Of a stretch of DNA of 64,000 nucleotides, positions 59,521 to 64,000 are shown piece by piece. The stretch is taken from positions 62,001 to 126,000 of the forward strand of contig JAKSIC010000001.1 in NCBI GenBank assembly GCA_024399015.1, in the 5' to 3' direction. Position 1 is the first letter of the stretch. Every line of letters begins with the position of its first letter. This DNA comes from Fibrobacter sp. GTDB lineage: Bacteria; Fibrobacterota; Fibrobacteria; Fibrobacterales; Fibrobacteraceae. Under the pieces are notes generated by a model, which was given only the letters and a program-made list of their open reading frames with translations, did no database searches and was not told where the DNA came from. The position numbers were made by a program, and so were the translations under genes.

Positions 59521-60237
59521 TTAATCGTCGTTTCGCCCGCCCAAAAGTCCTGCGCGATACGCCCAGTAGAGCAATTGCATAATGGAGCCGATGGCTGCGG
59601 CAACATATGTAAGACCTGCAGCAAACAGAACTCCACTTACAGTATTGTACTCCCTACCCTGGGCAACGATTTCCATACGGGCCAGAGCTTTCTTGGCGCG
59701 GGCGGAAGCATCAAATTCAACAGGAACGGTAACCAAGGTGAAGAGTGTTGCGATTGCAAACAACAGAACGCCCACAATAGCCAGAGAATAGCCCAAAGCA
59801 CGTCCGGCGCCCATCAAGATTATACCGATAATTACAAGCCACGGACCCAAATTAGAACCGACATTTGCAGCAGGAACAATGAAGGAACGGAGCCACATGG
59901 GGAAATAGCCCTGGGCATGCTGAATGGCGTGACCCACTTCGTGAGCAGCAACACCCGCAGCGCTGGCATTACGACCATGATACACTTCCCTAGACAAATT
60001 CAAAGTCTTGTTCAGCGGGTTGTAATGGTCAGACAAGAAACCATGATGTTCAAGAATCTGAACATCAGTCACACCTGCATCCATCAAAATTGCCTTTGCA
60101 ATTTCGGCACCTGTCAGACCGCTGGAAATCATCACTTTCTGGCCAGCGTTAAAACGAGACTTTACCATCCAAGAGACAATGCCAGAAAGGGCCAAGGTCA
60201 CCAACAGGATGGACATATATAAAGGATCGAACATCAT
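59521..60237 (-). CDS. Membrane zinc metallopeptidase, YugP family (neutral zinc metallopeptidase 2)
   Basis: 238 residues. One N-terminal helix (residues 6-24), the zinc motif HEVGH (H99, E100, H103) in VAAHEVGHAIQHAQGY, then three or four membrane helices and a DASARAKKAL segment, all as in YugP. The substrate is unknown. The start is ATG 60237, or the adjacent ATG 60234; AGAGGTG lies upstream. A GCGGC-GTT-GCCGC hairpin and a TACATTTA box stand in the short leader. Confidence 0.9.
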   Translation of the reverse strand: MMFDPLYMSILLVTLALSGIVSWMVKSRFNAGQKVMISSGLTGAEIAKAILMDAGVTDVQILEHHGFLSDHYNPLNKTLNLSREVYHGRNASAAGVAAHEVGHAIQHAQGYFPMWLRSFIVPAANVGSNLGPWLVIIGIILMGAGRALGYSLAIVGVLLFAIATLFTLVTVPVEFDASARAKKALARMEIVAQGREYNTVSGVLFAAGLTYVAAAIGSIMQLLYWAYRAGLLGGRNDD

Positions 60238-60289
60238 AATCTAACACCTCTTTCGCGGCAACGCCGCACTTTCTTTCTCTATAAATGTA

Positions 60290-60317
60290 CAAAGAAACGG
60301 GCGCAAAAAGCACCCGT
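60290..60317 (-). terminator. Terminator of the export operon
   Basis: Minus strand ACGGGTGC-TTTTT-GCGCCCGT followed by TTTCTTTG, about 35 bases after the permease stop. Confidence 0.75.
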
Positions 60318-60351
60318 TTATCAGCTAATCTCAACCTTTCGTCAGAAAAAT

Positions 60352-61542
60352 CTACATATCACCAGTTTTCAAACCGGAACCGTCCCTGAATCGGGTCAAA
60401 AGCAGTCCAAGGACCATGTAGAAAACACCCTGTATTGCCAACGGATAAAGCAACGGTGCTGCATCAAAAATATCGGCACCACGCTGTTCAATGGCAAGCC
60501 AAGCGGGAATTGCAAATGTGGAAGGAATTGCACTTGCGATGGCCTTCATCCATCCCGGAAGCAAATAACTGGGCCAGCTGAAATTTCCAAGGAAGAGCAC
60601 AGGCATACTCAAGAACAGGAAAATCTGCACACTGGTTTCGCGACGGAGGAACACCTGGGAAAGAACCATACCGAAATTGATGACACAGAACAGGAACACC
60701 ACCGCGAAAACAACCATAGGCAACAATTCGCCACGGCGAGGGAAGTCGAACACGTTATAGACAACAAAGTGGTAGAACAGAATGAACGTGCAGTAATGAG
60801 CGAAATATGCAAGAGAGCGACCGAAGTAGCGGTAATGCATACGTTCGTTTTCTACAGGACTATTCTGAAACTTGCCGCGGAAACGGCGGTGGCCGCGGGG
60901 ACCACCCAAAACGCAAATGCCAATAACTAAGGTCTGCTGGAGAATCAACACCAAAACACTAGGCACAACATAGTTGGAATAACTTCCTGTGCTGTTGTAC
61001 ATGGTCTGGATACTGATTGGCACCGGATCGCGCATAGCCATAGCCTTTGCCGCAGGAACCTTCTTACCCAAGGCAATTCGTTTCACCTTAGTTGTAGCTC
61101 CCACCGTCAAAGCACAGGTGGTAAATGCAGTACCGATGTTACCATGAAGCATTACATAGGCGCCATGGGTAAACACATTCACATTCACGCTGTTGCCATT
61201 ACGCAAGTCCTTTTCCATGTCCGCAGGAATCACCATAAAGCCGTAAATTTCTTCGCGAGCCAAGGCTTCTTCCGCTTCACGAACATCCGAGAACACGTAG
61301 CGGACACGGATCTGTTGGGCAGATTCCGACATCTGCGTCAATTCGCGGGACATTACCGTATGGTCAAGGTCCACCACTGCAACGGGCACCTCGGAAACAG
61401 TCTGGTTCATATAGGGTGTGGGATAGTAGAAAGCGTAGATAACGCCAGCAACCACCAACAGCAAAACTGCCGCAGGATCCGTATAGAACAATTTCCATTC
61501 CGTGAACGCAACTTTCAGCAAGCGCTTGAAAAGATCAAACAT
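60352..61542 (-). CDS. ABC-2 type permease (second of pair)
   Basis: 396 residues. Layout of the YhhJ/YbhR group: one N-terminal membrane helix (AVLLLVVAGVIYAFY), a large external domain of about 150 residues (EVPVAVVDLDHTVMSREL...), then five membrane helices with a LFLSMPVLFLGNFSWPSYLLPGWM-type segment before the last two. GAGGAGG precedes the ATG. Its start overlaps the preceding permease gene by eight bases. With the HlyD adaptor it should form an efflux system. Confidence 0.88.
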   Translation of the reverse strand: MFDLFKRLLKVAFTEWKLFYTDPAAVLLLVVAGVIYAFYYPTPYMNQTVSEVPVAVVDLDHTVMSRELTQMSESAQQIRVRYVFSDVREAEEALAREEIYGFMVIPADMEKDLRNGNSVNVNVFTHGAYVMLHGNIGTAFTTCALTVGATTKVKRIALGKKVPAAKAMAMRDPVPISIQTMYNSTGSYSNYVVPSVLVLILQQTLVIGICVLGGPRGHRRFRGKFQNSPVENERMHYRYFGRSLAYFAHYCTFILFYHFVVYNVFDFPRRGELLPMVVFAVVFLFCVINFGMVLSQVFLRRETSVQIFLFLSMPVLFLGNFSWPSYLLPGWMKAIASAIPSTFAIPAWLAIEQRGADIFDAAPLLYPLAIQGVFYMVLGLLLTRFRDGSGLKTGDM

Positions 61543-62722
61543 TTTCGACCTCCTCTACTGCGAATTTGCTTTTTTCTGCGGCCGCCTCGCGAGCCAGGCG
61601 CTTTTCCCTCTTGGCAGCATACTTCCAGCGGGCAAACATAGAGAAGTTTCCCAGCAACTGCCAGAACAAAGCCATACCCAGAAGAATCACGATGGATTCC
61701 CAGGCGTGGGCCTTGCCAATAGGGCCAAGAAGCATAGATGCCTGAACCTTGAGAAGATGAGTCAACGGAAGGATAAAGGCAAAGCAGCGTACGGCAAATG
61801 GCATTGCCATCAGCGGGAATGTCTGACCAGCAAATGCAAACGCAGGGCCTGCAATCACGCCAGCCACACTGGTGGAAATACGCATGCTTCCAGTAACGCC
61901 AACGAAAGTCGTTCCTGCACCAACGCAGGCGATAATCATGATGAGCTGGGAAGCAGACACCACGATGAACTCATCAAGAGTCATGGGAGCAAGGAAACGA
62001 TGGGTGTAAGCGTAGGATCCCACCATGGAAAGCCACAAGATGACAATCATAGGGAGAATGGTCGCCAGGCAAAGCACCGTACGAGAACCTTTCGCTGCAG
62101 CCAGGAACTTTCTCAGACGGCGTTCACGAAGAGGATAGCTCATAAGGTATGCCGCCCCAAGAATTGCTGCCAGGTGGAACACAGATGTCACAAGGCCCAT
62201 ACCAAGGAATCCCTGGTAATTACTTTCTGCGTTACCCACGGACTTGATCTGAACACTGACAGGATCTTCCATGGACTTTGTGTACAAATTAGATCCGATG
62301 GAAGAGAATACAGAACGGATTTCCTTTGTCGCAAAAGTATTGGTCAAATAATTCTGGCCACTGGAATAAATAGGAACCACAGGCGTTTCCAAACGGAGAG
62401 CCTTTTGTTCCATGTCATAGGGCAACACAATAAAAGCCTGCAAGTCACCACGGATGATCGCATGTTCACATTCGCTAAGGTCCGCACAAACCATTGCCAC
62501 GTCAATGACGGGGCTAGCCCTCAAACCTTGTTCGAATTCATCTGCCAACTGAGAGCGATCCTGTTTTACGATTCCAACAGGAACGTGCTGGACAATTTCA
62601 GCAGAGAAAACATCCAGCATGAATACAGAAACACCAACGGGCAGAACAAGCAACACCAACCACAATACGAGATTGTGGTTGAGATAAAGCAGGCGAACAG
62701 TTTTAAGAAAATTCTTTAGCAC
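61535..62722 (-). CDS. ABC-2 type permease (first of pair)
   Basis: 395 residues from GTG 62722. It has the same architecture as its neighbour: an N-terminal helix (LVLWLVLLVLPVGVSVFML), an external domain with VPVGIVKQDRSQLADEFE, and five C-terminal helices, ending in a charged Lys/Arg/Glu tail of about 35 residues. The pair probably forms a heterodimer, as in YbhS-YbhR. No ATP-binding subunit is encoded in the visible part of the operon. Confidence 0.86.
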   Translation of the reverse strand: MLKNFLKTVRLLYLNHNLVLWLVLLVLPVGVSVFMLDVFSAEIVQHVPVGIVKQDRSQLADEFEQGLRASPVIDVAMVCADLSECEHAIIRGDLQAFIVLPYDMEQKALRLETPVVPIYSSGQNYLTNTFATKEIRSVFSSIGSNLYTKSMEDPVSVQIKSVGNAESNYQGFLGMGLVTSVFHLAAILGAAYLMSYPLRERRLRKFLAAAKGSRTVLCLATILPMIVILWLSMVGSYAYTHRFLAPMTLDEFIVVSASQLIMIIACVGAGTTFVGVTGSMRISTSVAGVIAGPAFAFAGQTFPLMAMPFAVRCFAFILPLTHLLKVQASMLLGPIGKAHAWESIVILLGMALFWQLLGNFSMFARWKYAAKREKRLAREAAAEKSKFAVEEVENV

Positions 62723-62747
62723 AAGCTCACCAAAATACTTTTAAGGA

Positions 62748-63749
62748 TTACTGGATTTGGTCAACCGGGAAGAGAACGCTCATACCAGGGCGGAGATTTT
62801 CAACTTTTTCCTTCGGACGGAGGCGAACTTCGAAAGACTTGAGATCGAAACCGCCACTTTCCTTGGAGCTGCGCCAGGTTGCGTAATCACCTACGGAAGC
62901 AATGTAAGTCACTTCCATATCCACGTGCTTGTCCAATGCCGGAATGAACATGTTGAAAGTCTTGCCCTTGGAAACATTCTTCAGCATATCTTCACGGAGG
63001 TGGAAGACTGCCCAGGAATCATCAAGGTCAGTAATTGCGACAACGGGCATGCCGGAACCAACCACTTCGCCTTCTTCAACAAGCTTGACGGAGACTTCGC
63101 CTGCAATAGGAGCACGAATCTTGGTTTCTTCGAGGTAAGCATCCACTTCGGCATTAGCACCGCGAGCTTGCATCACGAGAGCTGCGGCAGCAGCCTTGTC
63201 TTCGGAACGAGCACCTGCGAGAGACTGATCGTACTGAGCGCGGGCAGCGTCTGCAGCGGATTGGGAAGCTCTCATCTGAGTTTCTGCTTCGTCGCGCTTC
63301 TGCAACGGGAGCACGCCTTCATTATAAAGTTTCTGTACACGGTCGTAGGTATTCTTTGCGAGGTTTGCAGCTTCCTGAGCACGGTCAGCCATAGCCTTCA
63401 AAGCAGTCACGTCTTCGGAGCGAGCGCCATTCTTAGCCTTGTTTGCCTGTGCGCGAGCGGCACCAAGAGCACCCTGGGCCTGAATCTTCTTTGCTTCAAT
63501 TTCCGGGCTGCTGATGACAGCAACGATCGCACCCTTGGTCACCATGTCGCCTTCATGGAAGAACAAACTTTCCACACGGCCAGGCACCTTACCGGCAACA
63601 AGAACGCGACGAGCTTCCATCTGCCCCTGCAGATAAGCCTCGCGAGGCTCCGTAGCAAACTTTTGCAGTGTAGTGATGCCAAGAACAATCAAGGCAATCA
63701 AAGAAAGAATGACTAAAATCTTGCCAATAACTTTAAGAACTTTAAGCAT
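62748..63749 (-). CDS. HlyD-family periplasmic adaptor (membrane fusion protein)
   Basis: 333 residues. N-terminal membrane anchor (VILSLIALIVLGITTL), then a lipoyl half-motif with GKVPGRVESLFFHEGDMVTKG. A long alpha-helical hairpin of about 110 residues is rich in Ala, Lys and Glu, with two NGARSEDV/AGARSEDK repeats. The second lipoyl half is IRAPIAGEVSVKLVEEGEVVGSG, followed by a beta barrel. It links an inner-membrane transporter to an outer-membrane TolC channel. AGGAG precedes the ATG; the first permease follows after 25 bases. Confidence 0.93.
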   Translation of the reverse strand: MLKVLKVIGKILVILSLIALIVLGITTLQKFATEPREAYLQGQMEARRVLVAGKVPGRVESLFFHEGDMVTKGAIVAVISSPEIEAKKIQAQGALGAARAQANKAKNGARSEDVTALKAMADRAQEAANLAKNTYDRVQKLYNEGVLPLQKRDEAETQMRASQSAADAARAQYDQSLAGARSEDKAAAAALVMQARGANAEVDAYLEETKIRAPIAGEVSVKLVEEGEVVGSGMPVVAITDLDDSWAVFHLREDMLKNVSKGKTFNMFIPALDKHVDMEVTYIASVGDYATWRSSKESGGFDLKSFEVRLRPKEKVENLRPGMSVLFPVDQIQ

Positions 63750-63761
63750 AATGAACTCCTA

Positions 63762-64000
63762 TTAATTTTCAGATGCGGGGGTAGTAGATTCAACGGAAGT
63801 TTCTGCTGCGGGTACAGCTTCGACGGAAGCAGGCTCTGCGGGAGCGGAGGCGGCGGCCTCTGCGGGAGCAGTTTCTACCGCAGGAGCGGATTCAGCAGAA
63901 GCGTCTGCCGGCAGAGCGGCTGTGGCAACTGCATTTTCAGTTGCAGGCAGAAGCACCGGAGTGGTAGCGGGAGCAGTCACAGCGGCATCCTGCCTCACTT
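63762..64000 (-). CDS. C-terminal tail of a probable TolC-family outer-membrane protein (5' end outside window)
   Basis: Only the last ~79 residues are visible: VRQDAA followed by a long Ala/Pro/Glu/Thr/Val tail with repeated APAEAA-like units, ending PASEN. By itself this low-complexity tail cannot be assigned. Its place 12 bases before a HlyD adaptor and two permeases makes a TolC-type channel the likeliest identity, as is usual for this operon type. That is inference. Confidence 0.45.
   Translation of the reverse strand, partial: VRQDAAVTAPATTPVLLPATENAVATAALPADASAESAPAVETAPAEAAASAPAEPASVEAVPAAETSVESTTPASEN

Overview
The window reads as chromosomal DNA from the phylum Fibrobacterota, most likely a Fibrobacter species. 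Four observations support this: two copies of the FISUMP domain (the Fibrobacter succinogenes major paralogous domain), one TIGR02147-family protein (a family I know mainly from Fibrobacter), a very large SprA-type translocon of the type IX secretion system, and a futalosine-pathway menaquinone gene. Many genes have no ribosome binding site. Instead they carry a TAnnTTTG/T box 5-7 bases before the ATG, which resembles the -7 element of Bacteroidota promoters and fits the FCB superphylum.

Layout. 1-5.1 kb: the end of a DeaD-type RNA helicase, a NERD nuclease-like protein, an M16 peptidase and a diguanylate cyclase. 5.3-6.7 kb: infC-rpmI-rplT on the minus strand and a tRNA-Gly. 7-14.4 kb: an RNA uracil methyltransferase, a DUF6544 protein, an MFS transporter, a Nudix hydrolase whose reading frame contains an inserted repeat, an RmlD-like reductase, a second diguanylate cyclase and TrmO. 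14.6-17.9 kb: an AT-richer accessory cassette of cysteine-rich lipoprotein, secreted subtilase and TIGR02147 regulator. 17.9-20.1 kb: a TAXI-type solute-binding lipoprotein tightly coupled to a GltS symporter. 20.2-22.2 kb: prfA-prmC. 22.4-30.2 kb, minus strand: a short Bacteroidota-like sigma-70 factor followed by two TPR envelope proteins, preceded by an ABC ATPase-Mrp-DUF971 operon.

30.3-36.8 kb: a FISUMP gene with a damaged 5' end, a CE1-like esterase carrying a sorting-domain-like module, mqnC, a probable 20-residue peptide gene, and batD-batE. 36.9-43.8 kb: sprA. 44-49 kb: an outer-membrane barrel, an acyl-CoA carboxylase carboxyltransferase and an AIPR-family protein (possible phage defence). 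49-55 kb: a cytoplasmic LRR protein overlapping two tandem S41 lipoprotein proteases, then an M23 endopeptidase lipoprotein and an FKBP isomerase lipoprotein. 55-64 kb: glmS, a second FISUMP protein, scpA with a long acidic tail, a membrane zinc peptidase, and an export operon of two ABC-2 permeases, a HlyD adaptor and the tail of a probable TolC, with no ATPase in view.

Much of the content concerns the cell envelope: lipoproteins, proteases, secretion and export. The intergenic DNA is rich in small palindromic repeats, and some of these have entered genes. The strongest candidates for something new are the TAXI-GltS pair and the lipoprotein-subtilase-TIGR02147 cassette. The leaderless promoter architecture, the solitary AIPR protein and the LRR-S41-S41 operon come next.
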